A stretch of DNA of 64,000 bases from Halorubrum cibi (GCF_900182635.1 NZ_FXTD01000004.1:186001-250000); one strand, 5' to 3'. Positions 1-8,798 are shown, counted from the first letter of the stretch. Notes: generated from the sequence alone by a model not told the origin. Program-made: numbers and translations.

Positions 1-253
1 GCCCGAGGCTGACGTCGGCGGGGAGGTCGTACAGCCGCAGCGCCTCCTCGGCGTACTCGCGCATCTGGTCGGGCTTCGTGAGGAAGTCCTCGGCGAGGTC
101 GCGGTCGAACTGGAAGAGGTCGTCGTACTCGACGTACAGCGAGCGCTGTTCGTTGGGGTACTTCTGTGCGAGGGTGCCTATCTCCTCGCGGTAGTAGTTC
201 CGGTAGAACTGGATGAACCGTTCGGTGAGGTCCTGATTCCCGGCCTGAGCCAT
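1..253 (-). CDS. mcm: Replicative DNA helicase MCM, N-terminal 84 residues (gene runs off the window)
   Basis: The minus strand from the ATG at 253 reads MAQAGNQDLTERFIQFYRNY and continues through YPNEQRSLYVEYDDLFQFD. This is the start of haloarchaeal MCM proteins, the hexameric replicative helicase that unwinds DNA ahead of the fork. Only the beginning of the N-terminal domain is present, so neither the zinc motif nor the AAA+ ATPase can be inspected. No clear TATA element is seen in the 118 bases up to the next gene. The identification rests on recognition of the family N-terminus. Confidence 0.85.
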   Translation of the reverse strand, partial: MAQAGNQDLTERFIQFYRNYYREEIGTLAQKYPNEQRSLYVEYDDLFQFDRDLAEDFLTKPDQMREYAEEALRLYDLPADVSLG

Positions 254-340
254 TACGCCACCCCTTCGTCGGCATCACGTATGAACCCCATGTTCGGGGC
301 GGAGGTGGTCCGATCGTCGGCCTTCCGCTCCTGCTCACGG

Positions 341-386
341 CGTCGTCCTCACGCCTCCGTCATCGTCGTCCTCACGCCTCCGTCAC
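341..386. repeat. 23-bp tandem duplication at the 3' end of the TRAM gene
   Basis: Two 23-bp units lie head to tail at 341-363 and 364-386 and differ only at the last base. The second unit contains the stop codon and last four codons of the TRAM protein gene; the first is a non-coding copy just beyond the stop. It looks like a recent slippage or unequal-exchange event. Confidence 0.8.
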
Positions 387-734
387 GAACGTCGCGTCCG
401 CGGAGGTCCGGCCCTCGTTGAACGAGAGCACCTTCGCGCGGATCACGTCGCCCTTCCCGATGCCGTTCGGTATGTCCTCGGTGAACACGACGAACCCTTC
501 GACCTTGCCGACGGCGACCTCATTCCCGGAGTGGTGGTCGGTGAGCTCCGTCACGCCGAACTCGTACGTCTCGCCGATCTCGACGGGGGGTTCACGCTCC
601 TGTGCGGCCTCGTGTGCTCGCTTGGACTCGCGTGCCTCGTTTGATGGGCCGCGTACGCGCCTGACGATCCCAATGAGGACGAGCAGAACGACCGCGGTTG
701 CGGCGACGACGGTGACCGGTGAGCTGGGAATCAT
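372..734 (-). CDS. Membrane-anchored TRAM domain protein
   Basis: A 120-residue protein. Residues about 4-24 (SSPVTVVAATAVVLLVLIGI) form one transmembrane helix, followed by a basic/acidic linker and a C-terminal TRAM domain ending in GDVIRAKVLSFNEGRTSADA. TRAM domains bind RNA, and haloarchaea carry several small TRAM proteins. This one appears tethered to the membrane with the domain most likely cytoplasmic. The ATG at 734 was chosen over an upstream ATG at 758 because it places the hydrophobic segment at the N-terminus. It is divergent from the helicase gene at 918. A role in RNA handling is inferred from the domain only. Confidence 0.7.
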   Translation of the reverse strand: MIPSSPVTVVAATAVVLLVLIGIVRRVRGPSNEARESKRAHEAAQEREPPVEIGETYEFGVTELTDHHSGNEVAVGKVEGFVVFTEDIPNGIGKGDVIRAKVLSFNEGRTSADATFVTEA

Positions 735-917
735 ACCTCTCCGTCGACCCGCGACCACCTAAACGGCCGGGGTCCGGACCGGCCTTCGGGGGGTCCGGAT
801 CGGCCTCTCGGAAGCGGCCCGGTCGCATGAGAAACGCCTTTGCCCTCGAGGCCCCCGTCTGGAAGTGATGCGAACCAGCCTCGGTCTCGGAGGGACTCCC
901 CACGGGCGTGGTACCGA

Positions 918-3260
918 ATGAAGGTCGCGGACGCGGTGCCGGAGTTCGCCGACGCCTTCGGGTTCGAGGAGTTCAACCGGATGCAACGCGAGGCGCTCCC
1001 CGGGATCGTCGAGACTGACCACAACGTCGTCGCGTCCGCGCCGACGGCCTCGGGGAAGACGGCGCTCGCCGAGCTCGCGATCTGTAAGACTCTCTCGGAG
1101 GGAGGGACGGCGCTGTTCATCGCGCCGCTCCGCGCGCTCACGAACGAGAAGGAGAGCGAGTGGGAGCGGTTCGAGGAACTGGGCTACTCGGTGTACGTCG
1201 TCTCCGGCGAACGCGACCTCAACCCCCGGCGGGCCGAGCGCGCCGACGTGCTCGTGACGACGCCGGAGAAGGCGGACAGCGCGACCCGCAAACATGATTC
1301 CGCGCGCTACTCGTTCATCACCGACGTCGACTGCGTCGTGATCGACGAGGTCCACCTCCTGGATTCCGAAAAGCGCGGCGCGGTGCTCGAGGTCACCGTC
1401 TCGCGGCTCCGTCGGCTCCAGGACCCCCGCGTCGTCGCGCTCTCGGCGACGATGCCGAACGTCGAGGACGTGGCCGAGTGGCTCGACGCGCCGCCGGAGA
1501 CGACCTACTCCTTCGGCGACGAGTACCGCCCGGTCGACTTGGAGACCGGCGTTAAGACGTACAGCCACGGCTCGAACGCGTTCGCGGACAAGTACCGCCG
1601 GCTCTACCGCGCGATCGACCTGGCCGAGCCGCACGTCCGCGAGGACGGACAGGCGCTCGTGTTCGTCTCCTCGCGACAGGACACGGTCCAGGCCGCGAAG
1701 AAGGCGCGCGACGAGATCACGGAGCGTGACGTCCCGATCGACTCGCGGGGCGACTACGACTTCCACAACGCGGCGAAGGAGCTCTCGAACGACACGCTCC
1801 GGCAGTCCGTCCTCGACGGAGTCGGATTCCACCACGCCGGGCTCTCCAAAGGCGACCGCGACCGCGTCGAGGAGTGGTTCAAGGAGGGAAAGATCAAGCT
1901 GCTCTTCTCGACGTCCACGCTGGCGTGGGGCGTGAACCTCCCCGCGCGCTGCGTCGTCATCCGCGACACGAAGTACCACGACCCGCTGGAGGGCGAGACC
2001 GACATCTCGCCGCTCGACGTGCTCCAGATGCTCGGGCGGGCGGGTCGGCCCGGCTACGACGACGTGGGGTACGGCTGGGTGGTGTGTGACCGCGCGGACG
2101 CCGACAAGTACCGGAAGCTCCTCCGGGAGGGCAAGGAGATCGAATCGCGGCTCGCGGCGGAGCTAGAGTCGCACCTCAACGCCGAGGTCGCGATGGGGAC
2201 GATCCGCGGGCTCGAGGACGTGATGGAGTGGTTGGAGACGACGTTCTACTACGTGCGCGCGCAGTCGGAGCCGGAGGCGTACGACTTCGGCACCCTCCGC
2301 GACCGCGTGCGCGACACTCTCGACTCGCTCGTCGCGGATGGGTTCGTCGCGGCCGACGACGACCTGACGATCGAGCCGACGACGCTCGGCCGGCTCGCCT
2401 CGAAGTACTACATGCGTCTGGAGACCGCCCGACAGTTCCGCGACCTCGCCGAGCACGACCGGCTCACCGTCGATTCGGTGCTCGAGACGGTCGCCGCCGC
2501 CGGCGAGTTCGACTCGGTCTCGGCGCGTTCCGCGGAGGCGGACGCGGTCGACCGGATCCTCGACGGCCGCGACACCGACCTCGAGGACGGCCACCGGAAG
2601 GTGTTCGCCATCCTGCTCGCGGGGATGGCCGACTCGACTCCCTCGGACCTCCGCTCGGACGCGTGGGTGATCCGCCAGAACGCCCTCCGGCTGCTCGCCG
2701 CGCTCTCGGAGTTCCTCGACCGCTTCTCGGGCCCGCGGGCGGCCAACCTCGCGTGCCGGGTCGAAGCCCGCGTCGAACACGGCGTCTCCCGCGAGGCGGT
2801 CGCGCTCACCGCGATCGACGGCGTCGGCTCCGGGCGCGCCGAGCGGCTCGCGAACGCCGGGCTGACTTCACCGGCCGAAGTCGTCGAGGCGGGTTCCGGT
2901 GCGCTGGAGAGCGCCGGAATGAGCGACTCCGTCGCCGAGCGGATCGTCGAGGCCGCACGTGAGTGCCCGCGGATCGAGGTCGACTGGGGCGCGTTCCCGG
3001 AGACCGTCGCCGTCGGCGAGAACGAGCTGTGCGAGGTCGCGGTCTCGACCGCCGGCGGGGGCGCGCGCGTCGGGATCCGCGTCACCGTCAACGACGTCGA
3101 GATGACCGAGACCGCGACGTACCTCGACGGGGAGACGACGACCCCGGTCGGCGTGTTCGGCCCCCCGGACGCCGACGAACTCGAGTTCGTCGTCGAGGCC
3201 GTCTTCCCCGACCTGCCGCTGATGCCCGTGCGCGCGAGCCGGACCGTTCGAGTGGAGTAG
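918..3260 (+). CDS. Hel308-like superfamily 2 DNA helicase
   Basis: A 780-residue Ski2/Hel308-type ATP-dependent helicase. Visible motifs are a Q-motif region (FEEFNRMQREALPGI), motif I (ASAPTASGKTAL), motif II as DEVH (VVIDEVHLLDSE), motif III (ALSATMPN) and a motif VI region (QMLGRAGRPGYDD). A winged-helix/ratchet region follows, then a C-terminal helix-hairpin-helix segment (IDGVGSGRAERLANAG). Hel308 enzymes act 3'-5' on stalled forks and recombination intermediates. The ATG at 918 begins MKVADAVPEFADAF, the usual family start; the 26 extra codons back to 840 do not look family-like. The tail after the HhH (about 750-780) resembles a beta-rich extension rather than the compact C-terminus of canonical Hel308, so it may be a haloarchaeal paralogue. 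Confidence 0.85.
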   Translation: MKVADAVPEFADAFGFEEFNRMQREALPGIVETDHNVVASAPTASGKTALAELAICKTLSEGGTALFIAPLRALTNEKESEWERFEELGYSVYVVSGERDLNPRRAERADVLVTTPEKADSATRKHDSARYSFITDVDCVVIDEVHLLDSEKRGAVLEVTVSRLRRLQDPRVVALSATMPNVEDVAEWLDAPPETTYSFGDEYRPVDLETGVKTYSHGSNAFADKYRRLYRAIDLAEPHVREDGQALVFVSSRQDTVQAAKKARDEITERDVPIDSRGDYDFHNAAKELSNDTLRQSVLDGVGFHHAGLSKGDRDRVEEWFKEGKIKLLFSTSTLAWGVNLPARCVVIRDTKYHDPLEGETDISPLDVLQMLGRAGRPGYDDVGYGWVVCDRADADKYRKLLREGKEIESRLAAELESHLNAEVAMGTIRGLEDVMEWLETTFYYVRAQSEPEAYDFGTLRDRVRDTLDSLVADGFVAADDDLTIEPTTLGRLASKYYMRLETARQFRDLAEHDRLTVDSVLETVAAAGEFDSVSARSAEADAVDRILDGRDTDLEDGHRKVFAILLAGMADSTPSDLRSDAWVIRQNALRLLAALSEFLDRFSGPRAANLACRVEARVEHGVSREAVALTAIDGVGSGRAERLANAGLTSPAEVVEAGSGALESAGMSDSVAERIVEAARECPRIEVDWGAFPETVAVGENELCEVAVSTAGGGARVGIRVTVNDVEMTETATYLDGETTTPVGVFGPPDADELEFVVEAVFPDLPLMPVRASRTVRVE

Positions 3261-3270
3261 GGGATCGATT

Positions 3271-3720
3271 GCGGTGCGGTGGCGTCGCCGGCGGCTCCGC
3301 CGCCGGCTTCAAGCGAGAGCTCCGCTCTCGCCCTGCGCCTCCGAGTGCCCCGGAGGGGCACGAGTAGCGAGGGACCGGAGGTCCCTCTGACAGCCGGCGG
3401 CAACGCCGCCGACGAGAGCCCGCGAGAGACGCTGCGAGCGCTTGGAAAGCGCGAGCAGCGAGGCTGGGGAGGCGTGAGGTGCGGATGCGGTTCGGTCGGG
3501 TAGGACTCAAAGGGGCAGTCGCCGGCGGCTTCGCCGCCGGCTGCCAGAGGCGCGGAGCGCCTCGCTGTCGCGATTCCCGCGAGCGTGAGCGAGCGGGAAG
3601 TCGAGAGACGAAGTCTCTCGGAAGGACGAAGCACGCTGCCGAAAGCACCGCAGCGAACGTAGTGAGCGAGGAGCGCAGCAAAGCGCGGGAGTCGTCGCGG
3701 CCGGGGCTTTGGAGGTGTTC
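3271..3720 (+). repeat. Modular hairpin-rich intergenic repeat, copy A
   Basis: This 450-bp element begins about 10 bases after the helicase stop codon. It shares ordered conserved blocks with copies at 6666, 52961 and 63339: GCGGTGCGGTGGCG (3271), GCGCCTCCGAGTG, GAGGCTGGGGAGGCGTGAGG (3470-3489), GGACTCAAAGGGGCAGTCGC (3503-3522), AGCACCGCAGCGAACG, and GGGGCTTTGGAGGTGTTC (3703-3720). Between blocks lie copy-specific perfect hairpins such as GCCGGCGG/CCGCCGGC, GTGCCCC/GGGGCAC and GAGGGACC/GGTCCCTC. Small ORFs inside have no recognisable product. It could be a structured RNA, a 3'UTR/terminator element or a MITE-like repeat. Confidence 0.75.
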
Positions 3721-3835
3721 TCCACGGTAGCAACGATCCAGAACCGCTCTCGATCACCTGTCGCTAGTGAATTCAGTGAAGTGGAGTTTTTGCGAGGGAA
3801 GAGCGCTCCGAGAGCGTCTTCCGCACTGTTGCCAG

Positions 3836-3861
3836 TGCGAGGGGAGGGATTTGAACCACGG
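3836..3861 (-). repeat. Duplicated tRNA-Leu 3' end (att-like remnant)
   Basis: Bases 3836-3855 repeat the last 20 bases of the neighbouring tRNA-Leu exactly (3924-3943), and the match continues to about 3861 apart from one missing C. An inverted, degraded version of the same segment (TTCAAATCTCTCCT) follows at about 3884-3897. The fragment has no anticodon arm and cannot be a functional tRNA. Duplication of a tRNA 3' end is the usual scar of integrase-mediated insertion, but only about 88 bases separate the copies and no integrase gene is nearby, so any element has been lost. Confidence 0.6.
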
Positions 3862-3923
3862 TCGCGCCGAAGGCGCTCCCTGATTCAAATCTCTCCTGCA
3901 CTCGCGCGCTGTGAGCACGCTCA

Positions 3924-4007
3924 TGCGAGGGGAGGGATTTGAACCCACGGACCTCTACAGGAGCGGATCTTGAGTCCGCCGCCGTTTCCGGGCTTGGCTA
4001 CCCTCGC
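3924..4007 (-). tRNA. tRNA-Leu (anticodon CAA)
   Basis: Read on the minus strand from 4007, the acceptor stem GCGAGGG pairs with CCCTCGC and is followed by discriminator A at 3924. The sequence contains a D-arm, an anticodon stem-loop GGACTCAAGATCC with anticodon CAA, a long variable arm typical of leucine tRNAs, and a T-loop GGTTCAAATCC. It is 84 nt long with no intron and no encoded CCA. One T-stem position appears as T-T by hand folding, so the exact T-stem register should be checked with a tRNA model. Confidence 0.9.
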
Positions 4008-4037
4008 ACGCGGTCGGGGGTTCGACACCGCTGCCCT

Positions 4038-5198
4038 TTATGTCGTCGGTTCCGCGCCGACCAGCCGCGCCTCGAACCCGCCCGCCCGCGACTCGCCGAT
4101 CTCCAGCGTCCAGCCGTGTGCGGCCGCGACGCGCTCGACGATCGCGAGTCCGATCCCGGTCCCGCCGTCCTTCGAGACGCCGAACTCGGTCACCGCGTCC
4201 CGCTCCTCCTCCGAAATCCCCGGCCCGTCGTCGGCGACGTACACGCCGCGGTCGTCGACGCCGACCCGAACCGTCGGATCCTTCCCGCCGTGCTCGAAGG
4301 CGTTCGAGAGCAGGTTCCCGAGCGCCCGCCGGAGGAGGGTCGGATCCCCGCACACCGGTCCCTCGTCCTCCACGACGAGGGCCGCGTCGGTCGGCGGATC
4401 GCCGAAGTCACCGGACTCCCGGCAGTCGCGCGCGAGGTCGCCCAGATCGACCGCGGTCTCGTCGACGTCTATCGCCGACGGGTCGCGCGCCAACACCAGC
4501 GCGTCGTCGATCAGGGCCTCGATCCGGTCGAGCGCGTCCTCCGCGGAGTCCAACCGCTCGAGGTCGCCGGTCTCGCGGGCCAGATCGACGTACCCCTGCG
4601 CGACTGAGAGCGGGTTCCGCAGGTCGTGTGAGAGGAACCCGGAGAGCCGTTCGAGCCGCTCGTTGAGTCGCTCCAGTTCACGCTCGCGCTCGACGCGTTC
4701 CGTGACGTCGCGGATGACTCCGACGACCCCGACGATCCGGGGGTCGTCCGGCGTGCCGTCGCGGCTTTGCTCTTCGCTCTCGACCCGATCGAGTTCGTCG
4801 GGGGTCAGCGGCGTGAGCCGCGTCTCCGTGGTCACCGACGACCCGTCGCCGAGCGTCGTCGTCAGCTGGATCCGCTCCTCCCGGGAGTCGCCGGCGAGGA
4901 CGCGCTCGACCGCCTCGCGGTATCGGTCGCCCTCGCCTTCGTTCCAGTAACCCGTCTCGACGAGCCGCTCGGGGTGTTTCGCGAGGAGGAGGTCGTCGTC
5001 GAAGCCCGTCACCTCCCGGAGCCGGTCGTTGACGAACACGCGAACCCGGTCGGCGTCGAGCACGTACGCCCCGTCGCGGATGGCGTCGACGACCGCGGCC
5101 GCGTACCGGGATCGCTCGTGGCCTCGCGCCCGAGTGTCGTCTGGGACCCGCGTGTCCGCCGAGACCCCGTCGTGATCCGGGATCCCTTCGTCGTCCAT
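4038..5198 (-). CDS. PAS-domain sensor histidine kinase
   Basis: A 386-residue soluble signalling kinase. Residues about 30-150 form a PAS domain (AIRDGAYVLDADRVRVFVND, then VTGFDDDLLL) with a PAC-like extension, then a coiled-coil linker. The dimerisation/phosphoacceptor H-box is FLSHDLRNPLSVAQGYVDLA, and the C-terminal HATPase domain shows the N-box LLSNAFEHG, G1 box DDGPGI and G2 box GTGIGLAI. There are no transmembrane segments, so it probably senses a cytoplasmic signal. No response regulator gene is adjacent. Haloarchaea have many such orphan kinases; the signal cannot be told from sequence. Confidence 0.88.
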   Translation of the reverse strand: MDDEGIPDHDGVSADTRVPDDTRARGHERSRYAAAVVDAIRDGAYVLDADRVRVFVNDRLREVTGFDDDLLLAKHPERLVETGYWNEGEGDRYREAVERVLAGDSREERIQLTTTLGDGSSVTTETRLTPLTPDELDRVESEEQSRDGTPDDPRIVGVVGVIRDVTERVERERELERLNERLERLSGFLSHDLRNPLSVAQGYVDLARETGDLERLDSAEDALDRIEALIDDALVLARDPSAIDVDETAVDLGDLARDCRESGDFGDPPTDAALVVEDEGPVCGDPTLLRRALGNLLSNAFEHGGKDPTVRVGVDDRGVYVADDGPGISEEERDAVTEFGVSKDGGTGIGLAIVERVAAAHGWTLEIGESRAGGFEARLVGAEPTT

Positions 5199-5278
5199 GG
5201 ACCGAGCACGGAGGCGAACGGTAAGTGTACGGCGATATCCGCGAAACGGTTAGGTCGGTGGCGGCTCGACGGGAGGGC

Positions 5279-5773
5279 ATGGACGACCACACCCGACATC
5301 CGGGCGTCGCTCCCCCGCTCTCCGGCGAGCCGGCGGGGTGGCGGCGCGACCGACCCGCGTCGAACGGGTGGGAACACGGGACGCTCCGGCGCGCGGTGGT
5401 CCACGGCGTCCGGCTGTACAACGACGGCGCGTACCACGAGTCACACGACTGCTTCGAAGACGAGTGGTACAACTACGGCCGCGGGACGACGGAGAGCGCC
5501 TTCCTCCACGGGATGGTCCAGGTCGCGGCGGGCGCGTACAAACGCGTCGACTTCGAGAGCGACGCGGGAATGCGGAGTCTCTTCGAGACCGCGCTCCAGT
5601 ACCTCCGCGGCGTCCCGCTTGACTACTACGGGGTCGACGTCGACGACGTGCGCGCCACGCTCGCGGCCGCGCTCGAGGACCCGACCGCCATCGACGGCTG
5701 GCGGATCGAACTCGACGGCGACCACCCGACTGCGGGCCCGGACAGCTACGCCTACGCCGAGGAACTCGACTGA
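5279..5773 (+). CDS. DUF309 family protein
   Basis: A 164-residue protein with the DUF309 signature of alternating histidines and acidic residues: [19 protein letters not shown] followed by [15 protein letters not shown]. The family is a small all-helical fold of unknown biochemical role found in bacteria and archaea. The ATG at 5279 (MDDHTRHPG) was preferred to the one at 5225, which would add a tract overlapping the likely promoter of the divergent kinase. The gene is divergent from the kinase and precedes the DUF192 lipoprotein by about 100 bases. Confidence 0.75.
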   Translation: MDDHTRHPGVAPPLSGEPAGWRRDRPASNGWEHGTLRRAVVHGVRLYNDGAYHESHDCFEDEWYNYGRGTTESAFLHGMVQVAAGAYKRVDFESDAGMRSLFETALQYLRGVPLDYYGVDVDDVRATLAAALEDPTAIDGWRIELDGDHPTAGPDSYAYAEELD

Positions 5774-5874
5774 ATCGACTGGGCGTCGACTGAGCGACGC
5801 GGTGGTCGGAACGGGATCGGATCGCCCGCCCCGACGACCGGTTTATGCCGCCGGAGCGCGGAACGTGTACAACG

Positions 5875-6570
5875 ATGGAGCGCCCCGGATTCGACTCTCG
5901 GTCCCGCCGTCGATACCTCCGCACGATCGCCGGGATCGGGGGATGCTCTCTCGCCGGGTGTCTGAACCGCGGGAGATCAACGGAGCCGACGGGCGTCGAC
6001 GCGGGCGAAGTCGACGCCGAAAACGACGACGCCGAAATCGAGGGAGAGAACGCGACCGGAAGCGAGGACGGGGCGGTCGACGGGGACGAGAACGACGCCG
6101 ACGCCGACGGCGACAGCGACGGCAACGAGAGCGGCGGCGACTCTGCGGACGCGGAGGGCGACCCGATCCATCCCGAATACGAGACCCGCGAGGTAGTCGT
6201 CGAGACCCCCGACGGCGACGCACTCGGATCGGTGACCGCGGCGGTCGCGGACACGGACGACCTCCGAGAAATCGGTCTGAGCGACACCGAATCGCTTCCG
6301 GAGGACCGCAGCATGCTGTTCGTCCACGGCTCGATCCAAGAGCGGACGTACTGGATGCGCGAGATGGACTTCGGGATCGACATCGCGTTCGCGGACGCCG
6401 AGGGCGTCATCACGGAGATCCACCACGCGCCGGCTCCGGGGCCGGGGGAGGACGGGACGGAGCAGACGTACGGCGGCCGCGGGAAGTACGTCCTCGAGGT
6501 CACCTACCGATGGACCGAGGAGCGCGGCGTGAGCGTCGGCGACGTGCTCCGGTTCGATCCGATCGAGTGA
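5875..6570 (+). CDS. DUF192 family lipoprotein with Tat signal
   Basis: A 231-residue exported lipoprotein. The N-terminus has twin arginines (SRRRYLRTIAGIGG) and a lipobox LAGC, so Tat export and lipid anchoring are likely. Residues about 35-95 are a low-complexity acidic Asp/Glu/Gly linker typical of haloarchaeal surface proteins. The C-terminal half is a DUF192 domain with DREIGLSDTESL-like and MLFVHG/YWMREMDFGIDIAF segments. DUF192 proteins are small beta-rich proteins of unknown function. The ATG at 5875 (MERPGFDSRS) puts the Tat motif in the right place; an upstream ATG at 5845 would be too long. Confidence 0.78.
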   Translation: MERPGFDSRSRRRYLRTIAGIGGCSLAGCLNRGRSTEPTGVDAGEVDAENDDAEIEGENATGSEDGAVDGDENDADADGDSDGNESGGDSADAEGDPIHPEYETREVVVETPDGDALGSVTAAVADTDDLREIGLSDTESLPEDRSMLFVHGSIQERTYWMREMDFGIDIAFADAEGVITEIHHAPAPGPGEDGTEQTYGGRGKYVLEVTYRWTEERGVSVGDVLRFDPIE

Positions 6571-6665
6571 CCGGATCGAACCAACTGGACGGCTTCGCTG
6601 AACTCCGTGAGAGGGGATCGATCCCGATCCAGTTCGCCCAGTACAGACGAAGGAACAAGCGATCC

Positions 6666-6915
6666 GCGGTACGGTGGCGCGCCTCCGAGTGGCCGCGTGG
6701 ACGCGGCCACGAGGAGTCCGCGAGGGACGCGGCGAGCGGTGAAACCGCGAGCCGCGAGGCTGGGGAGGCGTGAGGTGCGGTTCGGGGGGGATTCAAAGGG
6801 GCAGTCGCGAAGGCGAAGTCCGACGAAGCAAGCACCGAAAGGAGCGAACGGAGTGTGCGACTGAGGAGCACAGCGAGTCGCACGAGTCCTCGCGACTGGG
6901 GCTTTGGCGGTATTC
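6666..6915 (+). repeat. Modular hairpin-rich intergenic repeat, copy B
   Basis: A shorter 250-bp copy starting about 95 bases after the DUF192 gene. Conserved blocks appear in the same order as copy A: GCGGTACGGTGGCG, GCGCCTCCGAGTGGCC, GAGGCTGGGGAGGCGTGAGG (6756-6775), ATTCAAAGGGGCAGTCGC (6791-6808), AGCACCGAAAGGAGCGAACG, and CTGGGGCTTTGGCGGTATTC. Copy-specific hairpins are TGGCCGCGT/ACGCGGCCA and GTGCGACT/AGTCGCAC. A long-range stem pairs CAGTCGCGA (6802-6810) with TCGCGACTG (6890-6898). The remaining 155 bases to the next gene are less G+C-rich and show no feature. Confidence 0.75.
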
Positions 6916-7070
6916 TTCCCAGTCGAGTTCACCGCCCCAGCAACTGTTCCCTTCTTCTCACCTCGATCACTTACGAAACACCCGTCCTACAAGCACGCAG
7001 ATCCGAACGGGGATCTCAGTAGAGAACGCATCCGAAGAACAGAATTCAACGGATCTCTCTCGTTCGAGTC

Positions 7071-7391
7071 TCACACGAACGGGTTCGCATCTTCACCGAA
7101 CCCGCTCCCGTACGCCTCGACGACCTCCGTGACGGTGACCTCGTACGCGTCGTACCACTCCGTCCACCGCCGTTTCGCGCGTTCGTGGTCCGAATCCGCC
7201 CCGAACGACTCGAGCGCGTCCAGCGACTCCCAGTAGTAGACGACGAGCACCTCCTCGCCGTCCGGCGCGTGCCAGGTCCGTTTGCCCAGATACCCCTCCG
7301 TGTCCTCGGCGGCCGCCTGTATCGCGTCGTTCAACTCGTGGAAATCCGCGTCGTACTCGCCCGGAGCGAGGCGGAACGTCACCAGATACAT
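7071..7391 (-). CDS. Putative antibiotic-biosynthesis-monooxygenase-like (ferredoxin-fold) protein
   Basis: A 106-residue protein beginning MYLVTFRLAPGEYDADFHEL. The size, the pattern VLVVYYWESLDALESFGADS and the central LGKRTWHAPDGEE resemble dimeric alpha/beta-barrel (ABM) proteins, which include small haem-degrading or quinol monooxygenases and many proteins of unknown role. Here the function is inferred from fold-like pattern only. The ATG at 7391 gives the compact domain; a longer frame back to 7781 crosses the divergent promoter region and is rejected. Confidence 0.6.
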   Translation of the reverse strand: MYLVTFRLAPGEYDADFHELNDAIQAAAEDTEGYLGKRTWHAPDGEEVLVVYYWESLDALESFGADSDHERAKRRWTEWYDAYEVTVTEVVEAYGSGFGEDANPFV

Positions 7392-7610
7392 CCAGCGTAC
7401 CCACTCGCCCACAGACCAAGACGCTTCCCCACGGCGCGGACGGAGATCGGCGACCGCCGACCCGCGATCGCGTCCGAGTCGGATACCTTCGAATCGGATC
7501 GGGGTTCTGGCCACCCTCGCCGGAAACTCCACGCCTATCCGACACGGCGGAGAACGTCTCCGTGAGCGTCCCCTCGATCGGGTTCGAGCGGGTCCCGTGG
7601 TGATCACTCG

Positions 7611-8798
7611 ATGACACGAAACGACGACGACCGATCCGACAGGAACCGATTCGCGACCGTCGCGGTCGGCGCGGCCGAAACCGAACCGCGCCGTTCCGGA
7701 GGCGGAGCGAACGACGTCGTCCCGCCGGTCCACCTCTCGACCACGTTCGAGTGGGCCACCGGGGAGGACGCCAACGAACATGACTACTCGCGCGAGAGCA
7801 ATCCGACGCGGGCGGCCCTCGAAGCGCGGTTAGCTCGCCTCGAGGGCGGCGAACACGGGCTGGCGTTCGCCTCCGGAATGGCCGCCACGTCGACGACGAT
7901 GCTGTCTCTCGTTCCCCCGGGCGGCCACGTCGTCTCCTCGGACTCGATCTACAGCGGAACGGAAAAACTGCTCACGGAACACCTGGTCGGGCGGCTCGGC
8001 GTCGACGTCGACTTCGTCGACGCCCGCGACCCCGACCGCGTCGCCGACGCGGTCGACGCAGACACCGATCTGATCTGGGCGGAGACGCCGTCGAACCCCC
8101 TGATCAGGCTCTATGATATTCGATCGATAGCCGACGTCGCCGACGAGTACGACGTTGCCTTCGCCGTGGACGGGACCTTCGCGAGCCCGTACTGTCAGGC
8201 CCCGCTCGAACTCGGTGCCGACGTCGTCGTTCACAGCACCACGAAGTACCTCAACGGGCACTCCGACTCGATCGGCGGGGCCGTCGTCACCGACGACGAG
8301 GAGGCGTTCGAGCGGTCGGCGTTCGCACAGCGGGTGGGACTCGGCAACGGGCTCTCGCCGTTCGACTGCTTCCTCGTCGCGCGCGGCGTCAAGACGCTGC
8401 CCGCGCGGATGGAACGACACGAGCGGAACGCGACGGCGGTCGCTCGGTTCCTCGAGGACCACGATCGAGTCGATCGCGTCCGGTATCCCGGTCTCGAGAG
8501 CCACCCGCAACACGATCTGGCGCGCGAGCAGATGTCGGGGTACGGCGGGATGTTGTCCTTCGAGTTCGACGGCACGCCAGTCGAACTCGAGGCGTTCGCG
8601 GAGGGCCTCGAGGTGTTCACGCCGGGAGCGAGTCTCGGCGGGGTCGAGAGCCTCGTCGAGGTCCCGTCGCTGATGCTCCCCGAGGAGTTCGCTCGAAGCG
8701 AGGAGTCGGCGGAGGTCCCGGAGACGCTGGTCCGAGTGTCGGTGGGCCTCGAGGACGTTCGCGACCTCCGCGAGGACCTCCGGAACGCGCTCCCGTGA
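7611..8798 (+). CDS. Trans-sulfuration PLP enzyme (cystathionine gamma-synthase/lyase family)
   Basis: A 395-residue Cys/Met-metabolism PLP-dependent enzyme. Visible hallmarks are the YSRESNPT motif that binds the phosphate of the neighbouring subunit's cofactor, a cofactor-stacking region (FASGMAATSTTM), VDGTFASPY with the cofactor Asp, and the Schiff-base lysine in VHSTTKYLNGHSD. Length is normal for the family. Members interconvert cysteine, homocysteine and cystathionine, or make methionine from acylhomoserine, and sequence alone does not separate synthase from lyase. The gene stands alone, divergent from the ABM-like gene and 75 bases before the SPFH gene. Confidence 0.85.
   Translation: MTRNDDDRSDRNRFATVAVGAAETEPRRSGGGANDVVPPVHLSTTFEWATGEDANEHDYSRESNPTRAALEARLARLEGGEHGLAFASGMAATSTTMLSLVPPGGHVVSSDSIYSGTEKLLTEHLVGRLGVDVDFVDARDPDRVADAVDADTDLIWAETPSNPLIRLYDIRSIADVADEYDVAFAVDGTFASPYCQAPLELGADVVVHSTTKYLNGHSDSIGGAVVTDDEEAFERSAFAQRVGLGNGLSPFDCFLVARGVKTLPARMERHERNATAVARFLEDHDRVDRVRYPGLESHPQHDLAREQMSGYGGMLSFEFDGTPVELEAFAEGLEVFTPGASLGGVESLVEVPSLMLPEEFARSEESAEVPETLVRVSVGLEDVRDLREDLRNALP

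Noticed and set aside
3836-3910. Second tRNA gene beside tRNA-Leu
   Set aside because: Only the T-arm and acceptor 3' half are present, partly inverted; there is no anticodon arm.
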